Shown here piece after piece: positions 27,366-36,090 of a stretch of 64,000 nt of DNA (its first letter is position 1; each line of letters opens with the position of its first letter). The position numbers and the translations under genes are program-made. The stretch is taken from NCBI RefSeq assembly GCF_004751985.1, contig NZ_CP038492.1:2852001-2916000 (forward strand), given 5' to 3'. A model generated the notes under the pieces. The model was not told the origin of the DNA. It made no database searches and saw nothing but the letters and a program-made list of their open reading frames with translations. Source of the stretch: Rhodophyticola sp. CCM32. GTDB lineage: Bacteria > Pseudomonadota > Alphaproteobacteria > Rhodobacterales > Rhodobacteraceae.

Positions 27366-28331
27366 TCAAACCAGCGCGGCGAAGGCAAAAAACAGCGCAA
27401 CGATCAGCCCGGTGTCGCGGTTGGTGCGGAACAGGCGCAGGCAGCAATCGGGGTCGCCCGTGTCCAGCCGGGTCAGTTGCCAGACCATATGCCAGCCAAA
27501 GCCCCATGCGCCCGCAAGCGCCAGGATCATCGCCAGCAGATTGCCCCCCGGCGCCAGCGCCAGGATGATGGTCACCGCCAGCAGCAGAACCGAGATTACC
27601 AGAAACCCGCGCAGCCAGATTTTGCTGTTTTCACCAAACAGACGCGCGGTGGATTTCACCCCGATCAGCGCGTCATCTTCCGTGTCCTGATGGGCATAGA
27701 TCGTGTCGTAGAACAACGTCCAGGCAATGCCCGAAAGGTACAGCATGACAGGGGGCCAGCCCAGTTGCCCGGAATGGGCGGTCCAGGCCAGAAGCACACC
27801 CCAGTTGAAGGCGAGGCCCAGAAACACCTGCGGCCACCAGGTGAACCGTTTGGCAAACGGGTAGACCACCACAGGGACAAGGGCCAGAAGACCCAGCAGG
27901 ATGGCGTTCAGATTGAAGGTCAGCAGAATAGCAAAGGCCAGCAGCGACTGGATCACCAGCCAGATGAGGGCTTGTGTCACGCTGACCTGGCCGGACGGGA
28001 TCGGCCGCGATCTGGTGCGCGCCACGGCGGCATCGAAGTTGCGGTCGGTGATGTCGTTCCAGGTGCAGCCCGCGCCACGCATCAGAAAGGCGCCGATGCC
28101 ACAGCCCAGCACGATCCACAGGTCGAAAAGGCGCAGGCCGTTCGGGTCTGCCGCGGCGGCCAGCAGCACGCCCCACCAGCAGGGCAGCATCAGCAGCCAG
28201 GTGCCAATGGGCCGGTCTGCCCGGCTCAACCGCAGATAAGGCCGCGACCATTCCGGCGCGGTCATGTCCACCCAATTGCCGGTGACCGCATCGGCCACCT
28301 GCCCCTCTGGCGTTTTGTCAATCTCAGCCAT
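27366..28331 (-). CDS. ubiA: 4-hydroxybenzoate octaprenyltransferase
   Basis: A 321-residue integral membrane prenyltransferase that adds the polyprenyl tail to 4-hydroxybenzoate in ubiquinone synthesis. The two Mg2+-binding Asp motifs are present: GCTWNDITDRNFDAAVARTRSRPIPSG (NDxxDxxxD) and FYDTIYAHQDTEDDALIGVKSTA (DxxxD). About eight to nine helices are visible. MAEIDKTPEGQVADAVTGNWVD is the expected N-terminus. It is divergent from rsmE with only 12 bp between starts. Confidence 0.95.
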   Translation of the reverse strand: MAEIDKTPEGQVADAVTGNWVDMTAPEWSRPYLRLSRADRPIGTWLLMLPCWWGVLLAAAADPNGLRLFDLWIVLGCGIGAFLMRGAGCTWNDITDRNFDAAVARTRSRPIPSGQVSVTQALIWLVIQSLLAFAILLTFNLNAILLGLLALVPVVVYPFAKRFTWWPQVFLGLAFNWGVLLAWTAHSGQLGWPPVMLYLSGIAWTLFYDTIYAHQDTEDDALIGVKSTARLFGENSKIWLRGFLVISVLLLAVTIILALAPGGNLLAMILALAGAWGFGWHMVWQLTRLDTGDPDCCLRLFRTNRDTGLIVALFFAFAALV

Positions 28332-28343
28332 AGGTATTGCCCC

Positions 28344-29075
28344 ATGTCGGTGCGTGCGAAAATCAGGCTCTATGTAGAGCAGTCTCTGGGGCCGGGGCAA
28401 TCGGTTCCCCTGTCGCGGGAGCAGGCGCATTATCTGTTTGGCGTCATGCGGCAGGTGGTTGGCGGTGCGGTCTTGCTGTTCAACGGGCGCGACGGTGAAT
28501 GGCAGGCGGGGATTGCCGAGGCTGGCAAACGCGGTGGGCTGTTGATCTGTGAGGCGCAGACCGCGCCGTTGCAGATGCCCCCGGATCTGTGGCTGCTCTT
28601 TGCGCCGATCAAAAAGACGCGGACGGATTTCATTGTTGAGAAGGCTGCTGAACTGGGCGCGGCGCGTATTTGCCCGGTACAGACCGCCTTTACCAATGCC
28701 GAACGGATTCGCCAGGACCGGTTGCAGGCCCATGCGGTGGAGGCGGCGGAGCAATGCGGCGGCACTTTCGTGCCCGAGGTGGCCGGGTTGCAGCGGCTGG
28801 ACACGCTCTTGTCAGACTGGCCCGAGGACCGGCATCTGATCTTTGCCGATGAAGCGCTGGTGGGGGCGAAAGCCGCGTTGGAGGCCGCACCGAAGGCGGA
28901 TGAATGGGCGATCCTGATCGGCCCGGAAGGCGGTTTTGACCCGTCTGAGCGCGCGCGGCTTCACGACCTGCCCTTCGTCACCCCGATCAGCCTTGGGCCG
29001 CGTATCCTGCGCGCCGATACCGCCGCCGTCGCCGCCCTGACACTGTTTCAGGCCACACGGGGGGATTGGGAATGA
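28344..29075 (+). CDS. rsmE: 16S rRNA m3U1498 methyltransferase
   Basis: A 243-residue SPOUT methyltransferase acting on U1498 of 16S rRNA. An N-terminal PUA-like part (RAKIRLYVEQSLGPGQSVPLSREQAHYLFGVMR) is followed by the C-terminal knot with LLFAPIKKTRTDFIVEKAAELGA, EAAEQCGG, LIGPEGGFDPSERARL and SLGPRILRADTAAVAAL, which form the SAM-binding trefoil. ATG 28344 is set by the N-terminal match. Expression probably shares a short divergent promoter region with ubiA. Confidence 0.95.
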   Translation: MSVRAKIRLYVEQSLGPGQSVPLSREQAHYLFGVMRQVVGGAVLLFNGRDGEWQAGIAEAGKRGGLLICEAQTAPLQMPPDLWLLFAPIKKTRTDFIVEKAAELGAARICPVQTAFTNAERIRQDRLQAHAVEAAEQCGGTFVPEVAGLQRLDTLLSDWPEDRHLIFADEALVGAKAALEAAPKADEWAILIGPEGGFDPSERARLHDLPFVTPISLGPRILRADTAAVAALTLFQATRGDWE

Positions 29076-29147
29076 CCGCTTTTGCCTGCCCGCTTGCGGG
29101 TCACCGGGGTGCAGTCGCCGGGCTCTGCTTTTGGCCGGGCCGGGCGG

Positions 29148-29660
29148 ATGTCTGAGTTTCTGCGCCCTGAGGTGCGCCTTATGCTCTGGCGCTGGCGCGA
29201 GGTGCTGGCGGCCGCCGCGCTGGCCCTTCTGGGTCTGTGGATCGTGCTGGACCGGGGCCGTGTTCTGCCCGCCTTTGGCTGGGTCCTGATCGGGGTCGCG
29301 GTGCTGATGGCCGCCCTTGCCCTGCGCCGGATGCGCTTTGCGGGCACCGGAGACGGGCCGGGGGTGGTAGAACTGATCGAGGGGAAGATCACCTATCTGG
29401 GCCCCTATTACGGCGGTGCTGTGTCACTGGATGACCTTCGCAGCCTGTCACGCCGCTGCGCCGCCGATGGCAGGATGTACTGGGTTCTGGCCGAGATGGA
29501 ACAGATCCTGGTGATCCCCACAGATGCCCATGGCGCCGATGTTCTGTTCGATGCGTTCACCCGGCTTGACGGTCTGTCGACCGCGCATCTGCTGAACAGT
29601 TTGCGCGACACTGCGCCGGGCACGATCACGCTTTGGCGAGGGACGCCCGGCCAGCCTTGA
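29148..29660 (+). CDS. Small membrane protein of unknown function
   Basis: A 170-residue protein with two adjacent membrane helices (VLAAAALALLGLWIVL and AFGWVLIGVAVLMAALAL) near residues 18-58 and a soluble C-terminal domain (GPGVVELIEGKITYLGPYYGGAVSLDDLRSL...). No recognised family. It lies between rsmE and gshA in the same direction, and such placement next to gshA suggests co-expression only. Start ATG 29148 follows a GGGCGG ribosome site; an in-frame start at 29082 is possible. Confidence 0.7.
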   Translation: MSEFLRPEVRLMLWRWREVLAAAALALLGLWIVLDRGRVLPAFGWVLIGVAVLMAALALRRMRFAGTGDGPGVVELIEGKITYLGPYYGGAVSLDDLRSLSRRCAADGRMYWVLAEMEQILVIPTDAHGADVLFDAFTRLDGLSTAHLLNSLRDTAPGTITLWRGTPGQP

Positions 29661-29726
29661 CTTGACCTTGCGACCGGGTCAGTCGTAACCCCCCAACGAT
29701 CAGCCACAAGACCGGAGCGAACGCAA

Positions 29727-31097
29727 ATGTCCATTCCCCAATCCGGCGGCGGCCCGATCGAGCGGCACGAGCAACTGGCCGAATATCTTGCCGATGGCTG
29801 CAAGCCGAAAGATGCCTGGCGGATCGGCACCGAGCATGAGAAATTCGGCTATTGCCGCGATACGCTGAAACCGCTGCCTTATGAGGGCGACCGTTCGATC
29901 CGGGCGATGCTGGAAGGGATGCGCGACCGGTTTGGCTGGTCCCCGGTTCTGGAAGGCGGCCATCTGATCGGGCTGGAAAAGGACGGCGCGAATGTCAGCC
30001 TGGAACCGGGCGGTGCGCTGGAACTGTCCGGTGTCCCGCTGGAAACCATCCACCAGACCTGTGACGAGGTGAATGACCATCTGCGCGAGGTGCGCGAGGT
30101 CGCCCGCGAGATCGGGGTGCGGTTCATCGGTCTGGGCGCGGCGCCGATCTGGACCCATGAACAGATGCCCCTGATGCCCAAGGGCCGCTACAAGCTGATG
30201 GATGGCTATATGCAGCGTGTCGGCACCATGGGCACCACGATGATGCGCCGGACCTGCACGGTGCAGGTCAATCTCGATTTCGGGTCCGAGGCGGATATGG
30301 TGCAGAAACTGCGCGTGGCGCTGGCCCTGCAACCGGTGGCAACCGCGCTTTTTGCCAATTCCCCGTTTTTCGAGGGCAAGGTGAATGGCCATAAAAGCTG
30401 GCGCTCCCGTGTCTGGCGCGATCTGGATGCGGACCGCACGGGTACGTTGCCATTTGTCTTTGAAGACGGGTTCGGGTTCGAAGCCTATGCGGAACATGCG
30501 CTCGATGTGCCGATGTATTTTGTCTATCGCGACGGGGTTTATATTGATGCGCTGGGGCAATCCTTCCGCGACTTCATGAAGGGGGAATTGCCTGCCCTGC
30601 CGGGGGAAAAACCCACCCTGTCGGATTGGGCGGATCATCTGACCACATTGTTCCCCGAGGCGCGGTTGAAGAAATTCATCGAAATGCGCGGGGCCGATGG
30701 GGGGCCCTGGCGCCGGTTATGCGCCTTGCCGGCCTTCTGGGTCGGGCTGACCTATGATCAGGGCGCGCTGGATGCGGCCTGGGATCTGGCGAAAGACTGG
30801 GATGGGGAGACCCGGGATGCGATGCGGGTCGCGGCCTCGGTCGATGGGTTGCAGGCCGAGGTCAACGGCATTCAGATGCATGATCTGGCCCGGGAGGTGC
30901 TGAATATTGCCGAGGCCGGTCTGGCGGCCCGCGCCATGCCCGGCGCAGGCGGGTTGATCCCTGATGAGACGCATTTTCTGAATGCGCTGAAAGAAAGCGT
31001 TGAAAGCGGCCAGGTGCCCGCCGATGAGCTTTTGGCCCAGTATCACGGGGATTGGGGGGGTGACCTGACCCGGATTTACGAAAACTACAGTTACTGA
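29727..31097 (+). CDS. gshA: Glutamate-cysteine ligase
   Basis: A 456-residue enzyme of the plant/alphaproteobacterial GCL type, joining Glu and Cys to gamma-glutamylcysteine, the first step of glutathione synthesis. RIGTEHEKFGY near residue 33, LEKDGANVSLEPGGALELSGVPLETIHQTC, LGAAPIWTHEQMPLMPKGRYKLMDGYM and TCTVQVNLDFGSEADMV are the ATP/Glu-binding blocks. ALPAFWVGLTYDQGALDAAWD and the C-terminal tail are normal. The cysteines of the plant redox switch are not evident. A paired-hairpin repeat follows. Confidence 0.96.
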   Translation: MSIPQSGGGPIERHEQLAEYLADGCKPKDAWRIGTEHEKFGYCRDTLKPLPYEGDRSIRAMLEGMRDRFGWSPVLEGGHLIGLEKDGANVSLEPGGALELSGVPLETIHQTCDEVNDHLREVREVAREIGVRFIGLGAAPIWTHEQMPLMPKGRYKLMDGYMQRVGTMGTTMMRRTCTVQVNLDFGSEADMVQKLRVALALQPVATALFANSPFFEGKVNGHKSWRSRVWRDLDADRTGTLPFVFEDGFGFEAYAEHALDVPMYFVYRDGVYIDALGQSFRDFMKGELPALPGEKPTLSDWADHLTTLFPEARLKKFIEMRGADGGPWRRLCALPAFWVGLTYDQGALDAAWDLAKDWDGETRDAMRVAASVDGLQAEVNGIQMHDLAREVLNIAEAGLAARAMPGAGGLIPDETHFLNALKESVESGQVPADELLAQYHGDWGGDLTRIYENYSY

Positions 31098-31160
31098 AGC
31101 ACGTCTCGAAAAACCGCTCTCCTCAATACCCTGCCCCGCCTTTGGCGTTCCGGGGGGCAT

Positions 31161-31243
31161 TGGCGAAACGCCATAGGCCGGATGCAAATGCGCCGGGAGG
31201 GATGGAAAACTCCAGTTTTCCACAGGGAATTCTGGAGAATTCC
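31161..31243. repeat. Paired-hairpin repeat, copy 2
   Basis: The core is GGAAAACTCCAGTTTTCC (31204-31221) plus GGAATTCTGGAGAATTCC (31226-31243). The 5' flank (GGCGAAACGCC, then GCCGGATGCA and CCGGGAGG, from about 31163) is also shared with the copy at 51758-51837, so the full element is about 80 bp with three hairpins. It occupies the convergent gap between gshA and plsY. Confidence 0.85.
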
Positions 31244-31352
31244 GGCGCTCTGGCTTTATGCCGGGCTAGCCCGTTGTCATTGGGGGAGAGCCCAAAGTGT
31301 TCCTCTTCAGAGCAATTGCAAACAGTTTCGGGTGCCGGTGATCAACCCGTGG

Positions 31353-31958
31353 TCACTTGCCGATCCGGGGCTCGCTGCCATCAAGGATACGCTGAATATT
31401 CGTCTGATGCCGCAGGAATATCAGCGCTGCGAGCGCTACAGTCACCAGCCCGGCCCCCGGCATCCCCAGCACAGCAATCCACACGGGGCTGAGAAGGGCC
31501 GCAACCAGCGCCGAAAGCGATGAGATCCGGCTGAGCGCGGCGGTGACCAGCCAGGTCAGGCAGGCGGCAATGCCAGCGGGCCAGAACAGGACCAGAAGCG
31601 TGCCCAGAAAGGTGGCCATGCCCTTGCCGCCCCTGAAACCCAGAAAGACCGGGAAGCAATGGCCCAGAAAAGCCGCGAGGCCTGCGATCTGGGCGGCATC
31701 CTCTGCAAAAAGAAGTCGCGCCAGCAAGACCGCAAACCCGCCTTTGCCCGCATCCAGGATCAGGGTCAGTGCCGCCGCCGGTTTGCTGCCCGTGCGCAGC
31801 ACATTCGTGGCCCCGATATTGCCCGAGCCGATCTGCCGGATATCGCCCAGCCCGAACAGCCGCGCCATGACCAGCCCGAAGGGGATCGAGCCCAGAAGAT
31901 ACCCCACAAGCCCGACCAGCCCCAGAAGCGTAAAAGGCGTCTCAAATTCCGGGATCAT
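31353..31958 (-). CDS. plsY: Glycerol-3-phosphate acyltransferase
   Basis: A 201-residue inner-membrane enzyme that acylates glycerol-3-phosphate from acyl-phosphate, the first step of phospholipid synthesis. GYLLGSIPFGLVMARLFGLGDIRQIGSGNIGATNVLRTG holds motif 1, GKGGFAVLLA and the FLGFRGGKGMATFLGTLL loop hold motifs 2 and 3. About five helices. It overlaps the upstream pyrC-like gene by 4 bp, so it is the last gene of a pyrB-orf-pyrC-plsY operon. Confidence 0.95.
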   Translation of the reverse strand: MIPEFETPFTLLGLVGLVGYLLGSIPFGLVMARLFGLGDIRQIGSGNIGATNVLRTGSKPAAALTLILDAGKGGFAVLLARLLFAEDAAQIAGLAAFLGHCFPVFLGFRGGKGMATFLGTLLVLFWPAGIAACLTWLVTAALSRISSLSALVAALLSPVWIAVLGMPGAGLVTVALAALIFLRHQTNIQRILDGSEPRIGK

Positions 31959-33229
31959 GACCGCCGCCTTTCATAAACCGGCACGCCGCCGACAATGGTG
32001 GTGTCAACGCGCCCCTGCATCCGCTGCCCGTCAAACGGCGTGTTCTTTGATTTCGAGTGCAGTTTGAACCGGTCGAGGACAAAAGGCGCATCCGGGTCGA
32101 ACAGCACCAGATCCGCCGGGGCGCCCGGGGTCAGCCGCCCGCCGGGCAGGCCCAGCCGGCGCGCCGGGTTCAGCGACATCGCCCGAAACAGATCGGTCAG
32201 TTGCAATTGCCCCGCGTGATAAAGGCGAAGTGCTGCGGGCAGCAGGGTTTCAAGCCCCACCGCACCGCTGGCGGCGGCCTCAAACGGCAGGCGTTTGCTT
32301 TCCTCATCCTGCGGGGTGTGCATGGAACAGATCACGTCGATCACACCTGTGCGCACCGCCTCGACCATCGCCATCCGGTCCTCCTCCGCCCTGAGCGGTG
32401 GCTTGACCTTGAAGAAGGTCCGGTAATCGGCCACATCCAGTTCGTTCAGCGTCAGATGGTGGATCGAGACACCGGCGGTCACATCCAGACCGGCCTCTTT
32501 CGCCCGGATCAGGGCGGGCAGGGCGGCGGCGGTGCTGATCTGATCGGCGTGATAGCGGGCGCCGGTCATCTCCACCAGCGCCAGATCCCGTTCCAGCCCG
32601 ATGCGTTCGGCCATGGGCGGCGCGGCGGGCAGGCCGCGCAGGGCGGCGAATTTCCCCGAGGTCACGGCAGCCCCGGCGCTGAGCACCGGTTCCTGCGGAT
32701 GCGCCACGATCAGCGCGCCAAGAGACCGGGCATAGGTCATGCAGCGGCTGAGAACCTTGGTATCGTTCACCACATGATCGCCATCGGTGAAGGCCACGGC
32801 GCCCGCATCCAGCAGAAACCCAAGCTCGGTCATCTCGCGACCCGCGCGCGCCTTGGTCAGTGCGGCCATGGGGCGGAAATGCACCGGGGCGGCCTCCTGC
32901 CCCCGGCGGCGTACGAAATCCAGCACTTCCGGCGTGTCGATCGGTGTTGTTGTGTCGGGCCGGGTCACGATGGTTGTCACCCCGCCCGCGGCGGCGGCGG
33001 CACCTGCGGTGCGAAAGCTTTCCTTATGCCGTTCGCCCGGTTCCCCCACTTTCACGCCCAGATCAATGATCCCCGGCGCCAGACAGAGCCCCCGGCAGTC
33101 AACACCCCCGGCCCGCGCACCGGCGCCGATCTCGGCAATATGGTCGCCCTCAATCCGCAACCAGCCGGGGGTTTCGGTGCCTGCCTCGGGGTCAATCAGA
33201 CGGGCGTTGTGCAAAAGCGCGTTGGTCAT
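31955..33229 (-). CDS. pyrC: Dihydroorotase-like protein lacking catalytic residues
   Basis: A 424-residue protein with the amidohydrolase layout of class I dihydroorotase. At residues 54-65 it reads IIDLGVKVGEPG, so the metal-binding His-x-His after the first strand is Gly-x-Lys (58 and 60). The usual D-H-A-P-H block near the C-terminal third reads SMHTPQDEES. It is probably inactive, like the pseudo-dihydroorotases that support aspartate transcarbamoylase assembly in Pseudomonas. It follows pyrB and a small ORF and overlaps plsY by 4 bp. The true dihydroorotase should be elsewhere. Confidence 0.88.
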   Translation of the reverse strand: MTNALLHNARLIDPEAGTETPGWLRIEGDHIAEIGAGARAGGVDCRGLCLAPGIIDLGVKVGEPGERHKESFRTAGAAAAAGGVTTIVTRPDTTTPIDTPEVLDFVRRRGQEAAPVHFRPMAALTKARAGREMTELGFLLDAGAVAFTDGDHVVNDTKVLSRCMTYARSLGALIVAHPQEPVLSAGAAVTSGKFAALRGLPAAPPMAERIGLERDLALVEMTGARYHADQISTAAALPALIRAKEAGLDVTAGVSIHHLTLNELDVADYRTFFKVKPPLRAEEDRMAMVEAVRTGVIDVICSMHTPQDEESKRLPFEAAASGAVGLETLLPAALRLYHAGQLQLTDLFRAMSLNPARRLGLPGGRLTPGAPADLVLFDPDAPFVLDRFKLHSKSKNTPFDGQRMQGRVDTTIVGGVPVYERRRS

Positions 33230-33468
33230 CGGGCCTCTTCCTGCCGCGCGGCGTCCATGCGGGTGATCACACCGGCCGGATCGGCCTGGTATTTCAGCAG
33301 ATGCTTGTCGCCGGTCTTGCTTACGATCTGCACCGCGCCGAACAGGCTGCGGATCAGGGTGATCCGGTGCAGGGGGGTGGCAAGGGTGAACCGGGCCGTC
33401 ACCTCTTTGCCCGGATCAAGGGGCGATGAGGGGGTCAGGGGCGTATGGGTCTGCATCGGGGTGCTCAT
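33226..33468 (-). CDS. Small protein between pyrB and the pyrC-like gene
   Basis: About 80 residues from MSTPMQTHTPLTPSSPLDPGKEV, with a probable beta-rich core (VTARFTLATPLHRITLIRSLFGAVQIVSKTG). It overlaps the next gene by 4 bp and lies about 60 bp from pyrB, so it is a member of the pyrimidine operon. I recognise no family. An upstream start at 33492 is possible. Confidence 0.6.
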   Translation of the reverse strand: MSTPMQTHTPLTPSSPLDPGKEVTARFTLATPLHRITLIRSLFGAVQIVSKTGDKHLLKYQADPAGVITRMDAARQEEAR

Positions 33469-33526
33469 GCAAGGGGCCGGAATACGGGGCATGGCCTGCC
33501 CGGGGGGGTGTCGTGACGGCTGCGGC

Positions 33527-34483
33527 TCATGCTATCACCCCATGCGGTTCCCGGCTGGCGCGCAGATTTCGGGCCAGAAGGTCCATTGCGGCCATCCGCA
33601 CGGCGACGCCCATCTCGACCTGTTCCTGAATGACAGACCGGTTGATGTCATCGGCCAGGGTTCCGTCAATCTCCACCCCCCGGTTCATCGGGCCCGGATG
33701 CATGACGATGGCATCCTCCTTCGCCGCGCCCAGCTTGTCGGCATCCAGCCCGAACCGGTGGTAATATTCGCGTTCCGAGGGGATGAAGGCGCCATCCATC
33801 CGCTCTTTCTGCAAGCGCAGCATCATCACCACATCGCAGCCTGCCAGCCCCTTGGCCATATCGTCATACACCTCGACCCCCCAATCGGCGAGGCCCGAGG
33901 GCATCAGTGTCGGCGGCCCGATCAGGCGGATGCGGTTTTCCAGCTTTCCAAGCAGCAGGATATTGGACCGGGCCACCCGGCTATGGGCGATATCGCCGCA
34001 GATCGCGATGGTCAGCCGATGCAGCCGCCCCTTGGCCCGGCGGATTGTCAAGGCGTCCAGAAGCGCCTGCGTCGGGTGTTCGTGCCGCCCGTCGCCCGCA
34101 TTCAGAACCGCACAATTCACCTTTTCGGCCAGCAGGTTCACCGCGCCCGAATGGGGGTGGCGCACAACCAGAAGGTCGGGATGCATCGCATTCAGCGTCA
34201 GGGCGGTGTCGATCAGCGTCTCGCCCTTTTTCAGGGAGGATGCGGCCATCGCCATATTCATCACATCCGCGCCAAGGCGTTTGCCCGCGATTTCAAAACT
34301 GGCCTGGGTGCGGGTCGAGGCCTCGAAAAACATGTTGACCTGGGTCAGTCCTTGCAGGGCATCGCCATGTTTCCGGGTGCCACGTTCCATCTCGGCATAG
34401 CGGTCGGCAAGGTCGAGAAGGGTGTGAATCTCATCGGGGGCCAGATGCTCGATGCCCAGAAGATGGCGTGCGCGGAAGGTCAT
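33527..34483 (-). CDS. pyrB: Aspartate carbamoyltransferase catalytic subunit
   Basis: A 318-residue enzyme that condenses carbamoyl phosphate and aspartate in pyrimidine synthesis. [26 protein letters not shown] holds the S-T-R-T carbamoyl-phosphate loop (near residue 56), [17 protein letters not shown] and [18 protein letters not shown] hold the H-P-T-Q block, and [13 protein letters not shown] the C-terminal P-G-P-x-x-R-G. It has no PyrI in view. It fits the proteobacterial class that assembles with a dead dihydroorotase. Confidence 0.96.
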   Translation of the reverse strand: MTFRARHLLGIEHLAPDEIHTLLDLADRYAEMERGTRKHGDALQGLTQVNMFFEASTRTQASFEIAGKRLGADVMNMAMAASSLKKGETLIDTALTLNAMHPDLLVVRHPHSGAVNLLAEKVNCAVLNAGDGRHEHPTQALLDALTIRRAKGRLHRLTIAICGDIAHSRVARSNILLLGKLENRIRLIGPPTLMPSGLADWGVEVYDDMAKGLAGCDVVMMLRLQKERMDGAFIPSEREYYHRFGLDADKLGAAKEDAIVMHPGPMNRGVEIDGTLADDINRSVIQEQVEMGVAVRMAAMDLLARNLRASREPHGVIA

Positions 34484-34570
34484 GGTAGCTCCGGTTCCGT
34501 TTGGGGGGTTATAGAAACCGGGGGCCGTGCGGGCAACGGGGCATTTACCCCTGACGCTTCTGCGCCAAAA

Positions 34571-34638
34571 GCGTTTCGCCTTTGGCTCAAACGCGAAAGC
34601 CGTTCTACTACTTCAATGCAAAGTCGAAACGCTATAGG
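34571..34638. repeat. TTTCGC...GCGAAA intergenic element, copy 1
   Basis: CGTTTCGCCTTTGGCTCAAA (from about 34572) is followed by CGCGAAAGC, giving a TTTCGC/GCGAAA inverted pair. CGAAACGCTATAG (34625-34637) comes just before the uracil-DNA glycosylase start. A related unit with the CTATAGCG part on the other side lies at 43231-43299. Position suggests a promoter-proximal repeat; function unknown. Confidence 0.5.
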
Positions 34639-34647
34639 TTGACGGGT

Positions 34648-35445
34648 ATGGAGCTGGATTTTCACACCGCCAGGGCGCTTCTGGACTGGCAGATCGAACT
34701 GGGCGCGGATGAGGCGATCGGGGATGTGTCCGTGAACCGCTATGATCTGCCGGAAAGCGCGCCGAAACCGGTGGCCAGACGCGCGGCTGCGGCAGCGCCC
34801 GCACCTGTGGCCGCCCCGCCTGTGGTGGAAGCGGTGGATGCGGTGGCCGAGGCCCGGCATATGGCCGGGGCCGCGACAGATCTGGCCGGGTTGCAGGAGG
34901 CCATGGCGGCATTCCCCCATTGCGACCTGAAACGCGGTGCGCGCCGTCTGGTCTTTTCCGATGGCGACCCGGCCGCGCGGGTGATGATCATCGGCGAGGC
35001 CCCGGGCCGGGACGAGGATATTCAGGGCAAGCCTTTCGTGGGCCGGGCCGGGCAGTTGCTGGACCGGATGTTCGATGCCATCGGGATGGGGCGGGACCGG
35101 GAGGGCGGTGCCGCGCTTTACATCACCAATATCCTGCCCTGGCGCCCGCCCCAGAACCGGGACCCGAACCCGAAGGAAATGGCGATGATGCTGCCCTTCG
35201 TGACCCGCCATGTGGCGCTTGCCGCCCCTGATATTCTGGTGCTGATGGGCAATATCTCGTGCCAGGGCATTCTGGGCCGCAAGGGCATCACCCGGATGCG
35301 CGGGCAATGGACGGAAGGATTGGACAAACCGGTTCTGCCGATGTTCCACCCGGCCTATCTGCTGCGCAACCCGGTCATGAAACGGGAGAGCTGGGCCGAT
35401 CTGCTGACCCTCAAGGTACGGTTGGGTGAGAGGGAGCACATATGA
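34648..35445 (+). CDS. Uracil-DNA glycosylase, family 4
   Basis: A 265-residue base-excision repair glycosylase. After a variable Ala-rich N-terminal region (about 1-85), it has VMIIGEAPGRDEDIQGKPFVGRAGQLLDRMF (active-site GEAPG motif), ITNILPWRPPQNRDPNPKE and LPMFHPAYLLRNPVMKRESWAD (the H-P-A-Y-L loop). The family-4 layout implies an Fe-S cluster, although only part of the usual Cys set is obvious. ATG 34648 follows the intergenic repeat. It overlaps moaB by 4 bp. Confidence 0.9.
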   Translation: MELDFHTARALLDWQIELGADEAIGDVSVNRYDLPESAPKPVARRAAAAAPAPVAAPPVVEAVDAVAEARHMAGAATDLAGLQEAMAAFPHCDLKRGARRLVFSDGDPAARVMIIGEAPGRDEDIQGKPFVGRAGQLLDRMFDAIGMGRDREGGAALYITNILPWRPPQNRDPNPKEMAMMLPFVTRHVALAAPDILVLMGNISCQGILGRKGITRMRGQWTEGLDKPVLPMFHPAYLLRNPVMKRESWADLLTLKVRLGEREHI

Positions 35446-35983
35446 GCCGGATTGACGACAGCAAGGCGTTTATCCCCGTCCGCATCGCGGTTCTGGCGGT
35501 GTCGGATACGCGGGGCCTGTCTGAGGATACATCCGGTGACCTGCTGGCGCAGCGCCTCACCGATGCGGGCCACAGGCTGGCCGCGCGCCATATCCTGCCC
35601 GATGAACGGGGGCAGATCGCGGATCAGCTGCGCCTCTGGTGCGCGGACCCGGATATTGACGTGATCCTGACCACGGGCGGCACGGGCCTGACCGGCCGTG
35701 ATGTGACCGTGGAGGCCCATCGCGATGTCTATGAAAAAGAGATCGAGGCGTTCGGCACCGTCTTCACCATGATCTCGATGCAGAAGATCGGCACCTCAGC
35801 CGTGCAATCCCGCGCCACGGGGGGGGTGGCCAATGGCACCTATCTGTTTGCCCTGCCCGGCAGCCGGGGGCCTGCAAGGATGCCTGGGATGAGATTCTGC
35901 GCTGGCAGCTCGATTATCGCCATCGACCCTGCAATTTTGTCGAGATTTTCCCGCGTCTGGACGAACATCAGCGACGGAAATGA
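35442..35983 (+). pseudogene. moaB: Molybdenum cofactor protein MoaB, one frameshift
   Basis: MoaB/MogA-fold protein of molybdopterin synthesis or adenylation. VRIAVLAVSDTRGLSEDTSGD, VILTTGGTGLTGRDVTVEA and [19 protein letters not shown] are intact. At about 35864-35870 (CC followed by five G) the frame breaks. One added base restores [34 protein letters not shown] and a stop at 35983, giving about 180 residues, the normal length. As read, the frame runs instead into an unrelated tail ending at 36044. The gene is coupled to the glycosylase by an ATGA overlap. Confidence 0.85.
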
Positions 35984-36090
35984 CCGCTGGCCTCGTGAAA
36001 CCCGTATCAGACCCCATATTAAACATAGACTTGGACTGTGCTGACCCGGACACTACCTTTCTGAAGATGAGGACCATCATAGGCATCTGA

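Noticed and set aside
32057-34642. 861-codon plus-strand frame across the pyrimidine operon
   Set aside because: It runs antisense to three well-supported genes, has a His/Gly/Gln-rich composition and no domain.
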